NCBI RefSeq assembly: GCF_029893105.1
Contig: NZ_JARXWG010000001.1
Location: 186,001 to 250,000, forward strand
Source: Parabacteroides sp. PF5-9
Lineage (GTDB): Bacteria; Bacteroidota; Bacteroidia; Bacteroidales; Tannerellaceae
DNA: 64,000 bases
Direction: 5' to 3'
Shown here in pieces: positions 36,497 to 45,944 of the stretch; the first letter of the stretch is position 1, and each line of letters begins with the position of its first letter. A program made the translations under genes and the position numbers. The notes beneath the pieces were generated by a model. That model searched no databases and was not told the DNA's origin. It saw nothing but the letters and a program-made list of their open reading frames with translations.

Positions 36497-37390
36497 CTAT
36501 TCTTTGGTAAAAGTCCAAATTATGCCTTGCATTAAAGTCGGTATGGCTGTCTCCATGTGACCTAAGTGTGAATATACTATTGATCTGTGCTTTAAACCAT
36601 GAAACTTATCCTGCGTAAATAGTTTTTCCAGTTTCTCTGTGGTCAATTCCACCTTTTCCATTTCCGGATCTGGGCTTGCATTCTCAAGTTGTCCGAAAGA
36701 GGTGAAAATACTGGTTTTTGAAAGTAGGGTGGGGTTTACTCCCTCTAAATTCTCCATTGCTTTAAGGAGGTAATATTTGTTATAGTTGAGCGTCGGACTG
36801 GCAGCAATATAGCTTTGAAACACTTCATTATTGTTTTTTAAGTTCTCAATAAATGCATATTCAACAAAATAAGCACTTAGTGAATGTCCAAATAGAATCC
36901 GATTAGCTTTGTCGGTACGGTATTTTTTGTCTAAGTCGGGCAAGAGTTCTTTGTTTAGGAAAGTCAAAAATTTATCTCCCCCGCCGCTCACATTCATTCC
37001 GTATCTTTCTTCGGCTACAGGATACGTATAATCTCTGCTACGAAGCATAGCCAATTCAGGTATATTCTTGTAGCCAATCCCAACCAATATTACTTCATAA
37101 GGCCAACCTGTTTGAGTGTATATATTTACCATACTCTTGAAAATATCAAAATAGAGATTTCCGTCGAGAATATATATAACAGGGTAATTTTTTGTATCAC
37201 TTGCATAATAACTTGCCGGAAGAGATACTGAAATCGACAAAGTGTCGTTGACTGATCCCGAGAACACTCTGTGAAATAACAATGTGGGGTTTTCATCAAC
37301 CGGTATGGACTTTGCAAACGAAGTGTTACAACTAAAAAAGCTGATCGCTACCAGGATTAAAACCATTTCAAATAGATTTTTTGTTTTCAT
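36497..37390 (-). CDS. Alpha/beta hydrolase, esterase D / IroE-like
   Basis: 297 residues with an N-terminal signal sequence (MVLILVAISFFSC, possibly a lipobox). The fold is that of the putative esterase family: PASYYASDTKNYPVIYILDG, VGIGY, and the nucleophile elbow GHSLSAYF. The catalytic His is likely in HLGHMET near the end. It would hydrolyse an ester in the envelope. It lies 70 bp after the ABC permease and may be co-transcribed. Confidence 0.83.
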   Translation of the reverse strand: MKTKNLFEMVLILVAISFFSCNTSFAKSIPVDENPTLLFHRVFSGSVNDTLSISVSLPASYYASDTKNYPVIYILDGNLYFDIFKSMVNIYTQTGWPYEVILVGIGYKNIPELAMLRSRDYTYPVAEERYGMNVSGGGDKFLTFLNKELLPDLDKKYRTDKANRILFGHSLSAYFVEYAFIENLKNNNEVFQSYIAASPTLNYNKYYLLKAMENLEGVNPTLLSKTSIFTSFGQLENASPDPEMEKVELTTEKLEKLFTQDKFHGLKHRSIVYSHLGHMETAIPTLMQGIIWTFTKE

Positions 37391-37460
37391 AAGAATAACA
37401 TTTTTAATGTTTGTGTGATAGAATTGATTAGTATATGTTTAAATAATTTCATTTCTGCAC

Positions 37461-39791
37461 TCACTCTGTTTTTATACTATCCACAGGATTGGCATTTGCG
37501 ACCCGCCAGCTTTGGAAGGTCACAGTAGCAGAGGTTAATGCTGCAACTAATAAGAAAGTAACAGCAAAGACCCACCAATACATCGGAGTTTTATAAGCAA
37601 AATTTTGCAACCACTGATTTACACCATAGTAAGCCAGAGGAGCGGCTATGATGAAGCAAATAATCAATAAATAGACGTATTGTTTATTCAACCTTTCAAG
37701 AATCTCTTTGGTTGTAGAACCGAAAACTTTGCGTATTCCTATCTCTTTCCGCTTGTACTCATTCTCAAAAATAACCAATCCGAATACCCCAATCATAGAG
37801 AGCAGAATGGCCAAAAGGCTAAACAGAGTGATTAATATCATCATATTCTTTTCATAACCATACGAATCATTCGACACATCATCTAATGAACGGATTTCAA
37901 AGGGAAAACCGGGTGATAAAACTTGCAATTCCTTTTCTATCTCCTGTATGGCGGAGTACACATTTGTACCTTCTTTGGTTCGAACATAAGCAAAACGCCG
38001 GGTGGGGTCAAGGACAAAACCCATCGGCTCAATTTCTTTACGAAACGAAGTATAGTTGATGTCAGGGATAAAGCCAACAATAGTGACTACTCCATCAACC
38101 TTATCTCCTACTTGCAAATTATATTCTTTACGAGCGCACTCATTGAGGATGGCAAAATACCCTCCTTCCGTCTGTGTGTCCGATTGAGTAAAGTATCGCC
38201 CTTCAAGAATAGGGATATTCATCGCTTGCAAGAAGTTTACATCAGCACGTATGGTGTTGATTACAATAGATATATCTTTTACTTTCCCTTGATAGACCTC
38301 AAAATGATCTCTGCCGGCTAATAAGGCTTCCGAATAGCCAACAGCATCTATGGAAGGCAAAGAATTAAGTTTTTCTGCGAAAAGCTCGTGTTGATTGGTA
38401 AATTGCTTATTTGTTGTAACAACGATCATTTTACTTCTGTCGTAGCCGGGATTTTGATGTTGCATATATTTTGTTTGCATGAACATGAATAATGCGGCAA
38501 CAATCAATACAAACGAGGCGACATATTGAATACCCACAAGCGTGCTACGCAATCGGCGTCCACGAGATGACAAACCGAAATTACCCTTTAATACCACGGC
38601 AGGTGCAAATGAAGTGGAATACAAAGCCGGATATATGCCAGCGAATAAACCAGTCAATAAAGCTATTCCCCCGACAATAAACAACAAAGGGATGTTTTCT
38701 TGCAAAATCAATTCACTCGAAAGCAGGTTTGTTACCGAAGTTAAAGACAATAAGTGCACCAAAAACAAGGCAATCCCAAAAGAGATCAAGCAAACCAATA
38801 CGGCTTCTATAGTCAATGAAATACGAAGTTCTGTCTCGCCAGCCCCTAATACCTTTTGCGTATTAATACTTCTGACACGTAAAGGCGCCAAAGCAATACT
38901 ATAATTCGTAAAGTTAATCGCGGCAATCAACAAAATAACCAAAGCAATACCTATGAGTATCCAAAGCTGTGTTTTAGATGTTTTTGCAACAGTATCAAAT
39001 CCTATAGCCGTTTCAAAATGTAATGTCTTAACCGGAGAAAGAAAAAATTCCACATTGTTAAAACCTGTGCTTTCCAACATCGGCTTAATCGTTGATATAT
39101 ATTCACTAAAGAGGGCATCTGCATCTTGAGAAGGATCAATGGAAATGTATGTTTCGTAATTCAGTGCCCAGTGTTCATGTTTATCCATCTGCCAAAGAAT
39201 AAAATTATGCATAGAACTATTTTTGGGAAAGTCCTTATATACACCACCCACAGTCCATACAAAATCTTCACCACGAAGGAGTTTTCCAATCGCAGACTCC
39301 CCTTTGAACAGACGCTCCGACATACTTTGGGGAATCAATACCTTATCAGGCTCCTGTAATGCTTGTGCATCTCCTTCCAACATTTCGGGCTGAAAAATAT
39401 CAATATAACCCGAAGTCGTTTCCATCATCTTCTCTGCGTAGGTTTGCTGTTGGCCGGAAGAATCATCAGCATCTATCGTAAAATACCTGTCGAATACCGT
39501 TGCATACATCGCATTGTTTATCGCAACCGCCTTCACATGAGGAGAATAGGCTGCTAAACCATCACCCACAGGGCGAGGTGTTGCTGCTATAGGCGAACCT
39601 TCATGGATTAAATTTATTCTATAGACATGATCTGCATTAGGTATGGAAGAGTTGAACCGAAGATCATAACTTACCTGAACCATGATTACGATAAAAGCGG
39701 AAAAGGCAACAGACAGTCCTAACAGGTTTAATAAAGTAGCCATTTTAAAACGACGAAGTGTATGAAAGAAATTCCGAATGATGGTTTTCAT
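37461..39791 (-). CDS. FtsX/MacB-type ABC transporter permease
   Basis: 776 residues. The layout is TM1 (LLGLSVAFSAFIVIMVQV), a periplasmic MacB-like domain, three TMs (about residues 275-400), a central cytoplasmic TM (about 425), a second periplasmic domain and three C-terminal TMs, with KRKEIGIRKVFGS in the FtsX repeat. This is the Bacteroidetes double-FtsX architecture. The ATPase partner is not in the window. Substrate unknown; homologues export peptides or drugs or act in stress responses. Confidence 0.9.
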   Translation of the reverse strand: MKTIIRNFFHTLRRFKMATLLNLLGLSVAFSAFIVIMVQVSYDLRFNSSIPNADHVYRINLIHEGSPIAATPRPVGDGLAAYSPHVKAVAINNAMYATVFDRYFTIDADDSSGQQQTYAEKMMETTSGYIDIFQPEMLEGDAQALQEPDKVLIPQSMSERLFKGESAIGKLLRGEDFVWTVGGVYKDFPKNSSMHNFILWQMDKHEHWALNYETYISIDPSQDADALFSEYISTIKPMLESTGFNNVEFFLSPVKTLHFETAIGFDTVAKTSKTQLWILIGIALVILLIAAINFTNYSIALAPLRVRSINTQKVLGAGETELRISLTIEAVLVCLISFGIALFLVHLLSLTSVTNLLSSELILQENIPLLFIVGGIALLTGLFAGIYPALYSTSFAPAVVLKGNFGLSSRGRRLRSTLVGIQYVASFVLIVAALFMFMQTKYMQHQNPGYDRSKMIVVTTNKQFTNQHELFAEKLNSLPSIDAVGYSEALLAGRDHFEVYQGKVKDISIVINTIRADVNFLQAMNIPILEGRYFTQSDTQTEGGYFAILNECARKEYNLQVGDKVDGVVTIVGFIPDINYTSFRKEIEPMGFVLDPTRRFAYVRTKEGTNVYSAIQEIEKELQVLSPGFPFEIRSLDDVSNDSYGYEKNMMILITLFSLLAILLSMIGVFGLVIFENEYKRKEIGIRKVFGSTTKEILERLNKQYVYLLIICFIIAAPLAYYGVNQWLQNFAYKTPMYWWVFAVTFLLVAALTSATVTFQSWRVANANPVDSIKTE

Positions 39792-40465
39792 ATATGTTTT
39801 ATTCCATTTTCATAAAACAAACAAAAACCATGCCATCTTGCACAACACGTTAATAATGAATACATTGAAAGCACACCCTCCCTATTTGTTGTCTAATTAC
39901 TTGACAGGGTTGTCCATTTATTTGACAAAACAAACAATTGCTATTTCATCATGTTATACCTGTTTCGAGTAAATTACACATTGTCAATTTTTACACTTTG
40001 CTATTTTACCCCCTCCGACATTTCTCTATTTGGCATATCATACGAAGCTATCCGAAAAAAACGCAAGGATTTGGAGTTTATTTTTGAATGTTAGTTTGAT
40101 TATCATGACCTATATCCTATTTTCTTCGATCTGAGAAAATCGCCATTCTGGAGAAAATTTGTCCGTTTTTAGTCCGTTTTTTCGACTCTTTTCGGTCGCC
40201 TAAAAAATGATCTAAATGACTTGATCGAAACATTACGATGTTTCTCCAAGGTCATCTGCATGATTTTAAAAATCTTCTGCATAAAATGGGCGGGAGATGC
40301 AGAACAAAAAGGGAAGAATTACCTGTTTTTGGGCTGAAAGGTTAAAATATGGCCTCTATTTGACTGAAAAAAGACGAAGTGTGAGTTAGATGAAAATGCG
40401 TTTTTGTTGATTTTTATTGCAAATCAGCTGTTTTAAGCAATAAAATGATATATGCTTGAACTAAA
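39792..40465. other. Gene-free stretch upstream of the permease
   Basis: About 670 bp without a credible gene. Near 39890-39940 repeated TTGTC and TTGACA words occur and could be control sites for the permease. A phrase from about 40466 (GCTTTGAATGGAAGAAAA) recurs with one difference at about 42160, marking the left flank of the IS110 insertion. Confidence 0.4.
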
Positions 40466-40532
40466 AATAGGCTTTGAATGGAAGAAAATTTGATTTCTAT
40501 GTTCAATTCCAAATAATTTCACTGTTATTTTT

Positions 40533-41543
40533 TTAGTATTGTCCTAAAAAGTTTTCCACATAGGGTTCTTTTCGTTTAACAACGGCAAAAGCCCTATGTA
40601 TAAGCTTGTTTCTAACGTTATTAACAATTAGCCAATCCTGTTTTCCTTCCGCCTTTTTCCTGTTGAAATACTCTCTGATCTCATGATTATGCCTGATGGC
40701 TGCTTTTGCAGCCTGAGTCAACAAGGCTTTTATTTCTTTATTGGCAATTTGACTGACTTTGGGAGTGGCTTTTTTAGAGGTTCCAGAACTCTTTCCGAAG
40801 GGAGCCATTCCGGTGTAGCAAGCAAATTGACGGGGTGATTCAAACTGAGTAAAGTTACCTGTATAAATAATCATCACACAAGCATTAACAAAAGCAATAC
40901 CTTTAATCGAGGTAAGTAGCTTATAGTTCTCATCTATGCTTGGATCCTCCTTGATACATGTAAGCATTTTCTTTTCAACTCCTTCAATAAGTTTAGCGAG
41001 CCTTTCGACCTCTTGCTGTGTTTGTTCATAAATATACCGTGAAGTAGGATCTCTGCGGATAACAGCCCGCATCTCGGTGGCGGCTTGTGAAAGAGCAACC
41101 TTTGCTTTAATCAAACGTCCACGGAATGCATATAAAAGTTGTAAGGATTTATTAGCCTTACTCATGGGCACGTATGCTTTAGCCTTATCCTCAAAACGAT
41201 AAGCATATAAAGCTAACTGCTCAGAATCCACTTTGTCATTTTTTGTTCGTTGAATACCCATCGATAGTTTTATCTGCAAAGGAGAGTCAATCCAAATAAA
41301 CATCCCCTTGGAGGTTAAGAACTCACTTAGGGCTAAACTATGTAGCCCGGTATGTTCACCGCAAAACATCCACTCTTTACGAGGAATCTGTGTTTGCTGT
41401 TTTAGCCAAGACAACATTTGTTTGAAACCATCTTTGTCGTTAGCAAACTGATTATGAGTAAACTCTTTTAATCTCCCGCGTTCAACAAACGAGACATCGA
41501 TCGTTTGTTTGGAAAAGTCAATCCCAATAAATAAATTCTTCAT
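40533..41543 (-). CDS. IS110-family transposase
   Basis: 336 residues. The N-terminal RuvC-like DEDD domain starts FIGIDFSKQTIDVSF and continues with GEHTGLHS and KNDKVDSEQLALYA. The C-terminal Transposase_20 domain has LLTSIKGIAFVNACVM and the FACYTGMAPFGKSSGTS segment with its conserved Ser. Recombination would be guided by an RNA from the element's noncoding end. It appears intact. Confidence 0.93.
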   Translation of the reverse strand: MKNLFIGIDFSKQTIDVSFVERGRLKEFTHNQFANDKDGFKQMLSWLKQQTQIPRKEWMFCGEHTGLHSLALSEFLTSKGMFIWIDSPLQIKLSMGIQRTKNDKVDSEQLALYAYRFEDKAKAYVPMSKANKSLQLLYAFRGRLIKAKVALSQAATEMRAVIRRDPTSRYIYEQTQQEVERLAKLIEGVEKKMLTCIKEDPSIDENYKLLTSIKGIAFVNACVMIIYTGNFTQFESPRQFACYTGMAPFGKSSGTSKKATPKVSQIANKEIKALLTQAAKAAIRHNHEIREYFNRKKAEGKQDWLIVNNVRNKLIHRAFAVVKRKEPYVENFLGQY

Positions 41544-41645
41544 AACTTTACGTTTACATTACATTTGGAATTAACCCAAAAGCTGTTTTCTGCTACTTCC
41601 CTTATTAGGTCTCGAACCTGGTTTTCTATTTGGCAACTACAGCTT

Positions 41646-41758
41646 GGCTAATAAAGGTCTGAATCAAATAATAAGGCTACTACCTTAGAAGATTGCTTAG
41701 TTTACCTTTATTAGCCGGTTAATTCCTTACATTACTACAACAAACATAAGGATTAACC
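41646..41758 (-). ncRNA. Candidate bridge RNA of the IS110 element
   Basis: Two adjacent stem-loops lie upstream of the transposase. The first has a 13-bp perfect outer stem (GGCTAATAAAGGT 41646-41658 with ACCTTTATTAGCC 41704-41716) enclosing a 45-nt internal region with its own small AAGG/CCTT stem. The second stem (41717-41729 with 41747-41758, one bulge) holds a 17-nt loop. Two loop-bearing hairpins in this place match the known plan of IS110 bridge RNAs. Exact RNA ends are not visible. Confidence 0.6.
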
Positions 41759-41883
41759 TCTGTATTTAAACTATTTATTCTTTCTTGTAAACCGTAGGTT
41801 CTTATACGAACTCTCCAAGGATATTTACAATGTTTTCTCTTTAAGAGAAAGACTATTGCAAACTAAGGGAAGATAGGATTCAA

Positions 41884-42130
41884 GCAAAATTCCGCAGGAA
41901 TTCATATCCGTAACCCCCTGTGAGCGAAATAGAATGAGCCACAGGGGGATACAGAACGTATCTTATCGACTCAACGCCGAAGGTGTTGAATAACTTATAT
42001 AGATACCAGATTGAATGATTCAACACCTCCGGCGTTGATTCGTATGGAGTATTTTCAAACCACGGGTTTGCTTCGCTACACCCGCGGTTACGCATATGAA
42101 TCCCTAACGGGATTTTCCTGCGAAAAGACA
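41884..42130. repeat. Cluster of REP-like palindromes, part 1
   Basis: A row of imperfect hairpins: AATTCC/GGAATT at about 41890, CCCCCTGTG/CACAGGGGG (41915-41950), a longer inverted pair ending in CAACGCC and GGCGTTG (about 41970 and 42035), ACCACGGGT/ACCCGCGGT (about 42057-42090) and AATCCC/GGGATT near 42100. Similar modules recur at 42182-42320 and 61905-62250. Confidence 0.7.
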
Positions 42131-42181
42131 AAGAGTATACCAGTTCATGTAAGTTGTAAAAATAAGCTTCGAATGGAAGAA

Positions 42182-42320
42182 AAGGTGAAGATAGTGAAGG
42201 CGAACGCCACAGGCGTTAAATGTGCATAACCCCGGGTCGATCCGCTACGCTCTTCTTTACCCGGGGTTATTCACATTAAATCCCTGTGGGATTTGGTCTT
42301 CGGAAAACCTTCAATTCTTA
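42182..42320. repeat. REP-like palindromes, part 2
   Basis: AACGCC-ACA-GGCGTT, then a stem of ACCCCGGGT-type arms around ATCCGCTACGCTC, then AAATCCC-TGT-GGGATTT. Almost the same text is found inside the element at 61905-62250, which suggests a common mobile or REP-type origin. Confidence 0.75.
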
Positions 42321-42478
42321 CACAATATAAAGATCACACAAACTGTTCCCATCTTCCAATCTTACACGAATTGAAGCGTATCTGTTATAACTCTCACGCA
42401 TAATGACATTAAAAGACTCAGCTTCCTTTTAACGCGCCTATACAACAATAGTCCTGAAGTGGTCTATTCCGAAAAAAC

Positions 42479-43120
42479 TCACAAATAAACCTCTCCGAAA
42501 AAAGGAGGACAATGAAAATCAGGTGTTTCAAGATCAATCGGATGCCAACTTAAAAAATGGGGATATACGGTGTCATCCGCACATTTATAAAAATTGGCTT
42601 TTATCTTCTGTGGTAAATTTCCGGAATCGAGTCCCATTAATGAAAAAGGGATGCTGACGAGCAACTCCCAGGAATAGAGACCTCTCTTTTCTGCAAAAGG
42701 TTTATTTTTCAAGGAGGAGTATCGGCGGATAAGTGCATATTCTTCGGCGGTGAGCGACTGTTTCTGTTCACGCGATTGCCGACGGGCGGCATCACAGGTG
42801 CCGATACAGTTGAATTCAAAATTCATATAATCCGCTTCACCTGTTTGCTGCATAAAAAACTCCACACAGCTGTCTTGATGTACGGGTGAATCATCTTTGT
42901 CGTGAACGGCTTTGAGTGAGTTCCCTTTCACAAAATAACGGATATAGAGGTTTTGATCCGTTCGTGCGATGTCGAAAGCGACAATAGGTTTGTACGGATA
43001 AGACGGCCAGTTGACCACATCGATGTATGCGCGACAGGCTTCCGTTTCCATCAGATTTCCGACAGCCGACAATTCCAATGTATCCAAGACGGGGAGATAG
43101 GGTGTTTTTACTGTTTTCAT
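42479..43120 (-). CDS. Carbohydrate-binding family 9-like protein
   Basis: 213 residues without a signal peptide. It resembles the CBM9-like module (PSYPYKPIVAFDIARTDQNL, SPVHQDSCVEFFMQ, YMNFEFNCIGTC, WELLVSIPFSLMG, FLSWHPIDLETPDFHCP). A standalone cytoplasmic member may bind sugar or act as a stress protein; function unproven. The start at 43120 is used because the longer frame would run into the LysE gene's stop at 43125. Confidence 0.8.
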   Translation of the reverse strand: MKTVKTPYLPVLDTLELSAVGNLMETEACRAYIDVVNWPSYPYKPIVAFDIARTDQNLYIRYFVKGNSLKAVHDKDDSPVHQDSCVEFFMQQTGEADYMNFEFNCIGTCDAARRQSREQKQSLTAEEYALIRRYSSLKNKPFAEKRGLYSWELLVSIPFSLMGLDSGNLPQKIKANFYKCADDTVYPHFLSWHPIDLETPDFHCPPFFGEVYL

Positions 43121-43124
43121 GCGA

Positions 43125-43781
43125 TTAATGTATTTGAAGCAAAGGTAATTGAAAATGATAGGCGAGAAAAACAGAGAGTATACCGGCAATGGAGATCAAT
43201 AGAATAATAGAGCCAACAATCCGGTTTAACAACCATATCCCTCTGATATTAAACCATTTTTTCAGTTTAGAAACAAAATAGGTGATCAGTAGCCACCACA
43301 AAACGGCACCAATTCCGATAGCGGCTATTCCACCGGCCAACATCCAGATCGAATAGTCGGATTTGACAAATCCAAACCGGGCAAACAGACCGATATAGAG
43401 AAGAACGATCAGTATATTACTGAAAGTAAGCAGGAATGCGGAAATAAAATCTTGTGTGAATGAGAGTTTGGTCTCTTTTTGCTTTTGTAATTTTTTTACA
43501 GGGTTGCTCCGGAAGATATAAAAACCAAAAAATGCAATAACAAGACTTCCTATCAGTTGAAGTGTCGCCTGATGATTTTCGACAAGACCTCTCACAGAAC
43601 CCATTCCCAGGCAAGTAATGGCAGCATAGATCACATCCGAAGCGACAGCACCCAGTCCGGTGACAAACCCATGCCAACGTCCTTTGTTCAGTGTACGTTG
43701 TATGCATAACATTCCTATAGGCCCCATGGGGGCTGAAACGATTATACCTATTAATAAACCTTTACCTATTAACCCTATCAT
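43125..43781 (-). CDS. LysE-family translocator
   Basis: 218 residues with six hydrophobic segments. The N-terminus GLLIGIIVSAPMGPIGMLCI is the LysE/RhtB signature. It exports amino acids or related small molecules across the inner membrane; the substrate is not determined. It ends 4 bp before the CBM9-like gene begins, so the two share a transcript. Confidence 0.87.
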   Translation of the reverse strand: MIGLIGKGLLIGIIVSAPMGPIGMLCIQRTLNKGRWHGFVTGLGAVASDVIYAAITCLGMGSVRGLVENHQATLQLIGSLVIAFFGFYIFRSNPVKKLQKQKETKLSFTQDFISAFLLTFSNILIVLLYIGLFARFGFVKSDYSIWMLAGGIAAIGIGAVLWWLLITYFVSKLKKWFNIRGIWLLNRIVGSIILLISIAGILSVFLAYHFQLPLLQIH

Positions 43782-43876
43782 TTGAAATAAAAGCGCAGAG
43801 CATCAAATAATTAATAATTTGAATCTGAGTCTGCAAAGATAACGGATAATAATGAAAGTTCCTGGATAATCAATAG

Positions 43877-44860
43877 TTAAGATTCTTTATAAGGAGTGAT
43901 TGCATCCATTATCCGGAATAGGTCGGCGACTGTTTCCGCACGTAACATGGCTATACGTGTCGGTTTGAAATCGGGAATCCCTTTAAACAGGGGAGTGGCT
44001 GCCAGGTGACGGCGGATATGTAAAATGCCACGTCGTTCGTCCAATCGTTCAACACTATCTAGCACTTGTTGCTTGAGGATATTCAAATACCATTCAAAAG
44101 ATTCGGCAGACAATGGTGTCGCAGTTTGAAGAAAATGTTTGACTTCCCGGAAAATCCATGGCCGTCCGATGCTGCCCCGCCCGATCATAATACCGTCGAC
44201 CCCGTAACGGTCGAAATATTCGGCCGCCTTTTCGGCTGAAGTGATATCGCCATTACCGATGATGGGGATATGCATACGGGCATTATTCTTTACTTCACCG
44301 ATCAATGACCAATCGGCCTCTCCGGTGTACATCTGTGAACGTGTACGGCCATGAATAGAAAGTGCTTTTATGCCGCAGTCCTGCAACTGTTCGGCCAGAT
44401 CTACGATGATTTTGTTGTTCTCATCCCACCCCAGCCGGGTTTTAACGGTCACCGGTATTTGAACCGCCTGAACGACTCTTTTTGTGATCTCCAGCATCAG
44501 GGGGATGTTGCGCAACATCCCTGCTCCGGCACCTTTTCCGGCTACTTTTTTCACCGGACAGCCAAAATTGATATCCAAGACATCCGGCCGGGCCATTTCG
44601 CAGATTCTTGCGGCTTCTTCCATGGCGTCCGCCTCTTTACCATAAATTTGAATGGCCACCGGCCGCTCTTCCTCCGAAACAGTTAGTTTTTGCTGGGTCT
44701 TATTGACATGACGGATTAAAGCATCACTGGAGACAAATTCGGTATACACCATATCGGCGCCAAAACGTTTACACATCAATCGGAATGCGATATCTGTCAC
44801 ATCCTCCATGGGAGCCAGCAGAACAGGTTTTTCTCCTAAATCGATCTCTCCTATCTTCAT
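43877..44860 (-). CDS. dusB: tRNA-dihydrouridine synthase
   Basis: 327 residues, DusB type. It reduces uridines in the tRNA D loop using FMN. Landmarks are VLLAPMEDVTD at the N-terminus, NFGCPVKKVAGKGAGAGML with the catalytic Cys, the SIHGRTRSQMYTGEADW segment and IGNGDI. The start at 44860 (MKIGEIDLG) gives the normal length; the frame to 45049 adds 63 residues with no family match. Confidence 0.93.
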   Translation of the reverse strand: MKIGEIDLGEKPVLLAPMEDVTDIAFRLMCKRFGADMVYTEFVSSDALIRHVNKTQQKLTVSEEERPVAIQIYGKEADAMEEAARICEMARPDVLDINFGCPVKKVAGKGAGAGMLRNIPLMLEITKRVVQAVQIPVTVKTRLGWDENNKIIVDLAEQLQDCGIKALSIHGRTRSQMYTGEADWSLIGEVKNNARMHIPIIGNGDITSAEKAAEYFDRYGVDGIMIGRGSIGRPWIFREVKHFLQTATPLSAESFEWYLNILKQQVLDSVERLDERRGILHIRRHLAATPLFKGIPDFKPTRIAMLRAETVADLFRIMDAITPYKES

Positions 44861-45071
44861 TTCTATTGCATGAATTATCCCACAAAGGTACGAAGCAACA
44901 GGATAAAAACATAAATCAACCGTAAAAAAGGACGTATCAAAAGTATAACTGTTATTCGAGTAGCGTGCAAAAGAGCAAGTAACGCCATCTAAAAAGCGTG
45001 ATTCAAAATAGGGAATGTATAAAAAAAGAAAATTAATGTGCGCGGACACATATTATGGTAAATAATTAGTT

Positions 45072-45079
45072 TACATTTG
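45072..45079 (+). promoter_or_regulatory. -7 element of the mannonate operon
   Basis: TACATTTG, 20 bp before the SDR ATG. No clear -33 box. Confidence 0.5.
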
Positions 45080-45099
45080 CAGCAAAATAAAATAGACCT

Positions 45100-45912
45100 A
45101 TGGATAATTTATTTAATATTACAGGAAAAGTAGTCGTAATCACAGGCGGTTCCGGTGTTTTAGGAAAAGGGATCGGAGCGTATCTGTCGGCTCAGGGAGC
45201 CAAAATTGCCATTCTCGATCGAAATGAAGAAGTAGGACAAAAACAGATTGAGGCGATGAACGCCAAAGGTGGTGATGCGGCCTTTTTTCTTTCCGATGTG
45301 ATGAATCAGGAGATCCTGGAGCAGAACAAGGCGGCGATCCTTGCCCGTTTCGGTCAAATAGATGTTTTGCTCAATGCTGCAGGAGGGAATATGCCCGGAG
45401 CGACGATTCCACCGGATAAAACGTTTCTGGATCTGAATATAGATGATTTTAAAAAAGTAGTCGATCTGAATCTTTTCGGAACAGTGTTGCCTACTAAAGT
45501 GTTTGTGCCCGAACTTGCCAAACAGAAGAAAGCGAGTATTGTGAATTTCTCTTCTGAATCGGCACTACGTCCGTTAACGCGCGTCGTGGGTTACGGCTGC
45601 GCAAAAGCTGCTGTCACTAACTTTACCAAATATATGGCGGCCGAACTTGCACAAAAGTTCGGCGCCCACCTTCGGGTGAATGCGATTGCTCCGGGGTTCT
45701 TTATTACAGAGCAAAACCGGGATCTGTTATTAAATGCCGACGGATCGCATACAGAGCGGTCTAAAACAATTCTGGCGCATACCCCTTTCGGACGGTTCGG
45801 GGAAGCCGATGAATTATACGGTACGATTCATTACCTGATTAGTGATGCTTCCAGTTTTGTGACCGGAACAGTCGCTGTCGTCGACGGAGGTTTCGACGCT
45901 TTCTCTATTTAA
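45100..45912 (+). CDS. SDR oxidoreductase, probable fructuronate reductase
   Basis: 270 residues, classical short-chain dehydrogenase: NAD-binding [12 protein letters not shown] (residues 13-24), NAAGGNMPG, and catalytic YGCAKAA. It is 32 bp upstream of uxuA, which supports the role of D-mannonate oxidoreductase (fructuronate to mannonate), taken by an SDR enzyme instead of the long-chain UxuB. The assignment is from context. Confidence 0.83.
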   Translation: MDNLFNITGKVVVITGGSGVLGKGIGAYLSAQGAKIAILDRNEEVGQKQIEAMNAKGGDAAFFLSDVMNQEILEQNKAAILARFGQIDVLLNAAGGNMPGATIPPDKTFLDLNIDDFKKVVDLNLFGTVLPTKVFVPELAKQKKASIVNFSSESALRPLTRVVGYGCAKAAVTNFTKYMAAELAQKFGAHLRVNAIAPGFFITEQNRDLLLNADGSHTERSKTILAHTPFGRFGEADELYGTIHYLISDASSFVTGTVAVVDGGFDAFSI

Positions 45913-45944
45913 AAATTAATCATTTACCATTAAACATTCTGATT

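Larger units (their letters stand above)
40490..41878 (-). mobile_element. IS110-family element, boundaries approximate
   Basis: One DEDD transposase plus about 330 bp of structured noncoding sequence upstream of it. The left flank (GAATGGAAGAAAA) and right flank (AATTCCGCAGGAATT and onward) together look like one interrupted REP-like unit of the type seen intact at 42160-42230, which is how the ends were estimated. No terminal inverted repeats, as usual for the family. Confidence 0.65.

Noticed and set aside
41880-42229. Short ORFs inside the palindrome cluster near the IS110
   Set aside because: They translate the hairpin repeats and have no independent coding signal.
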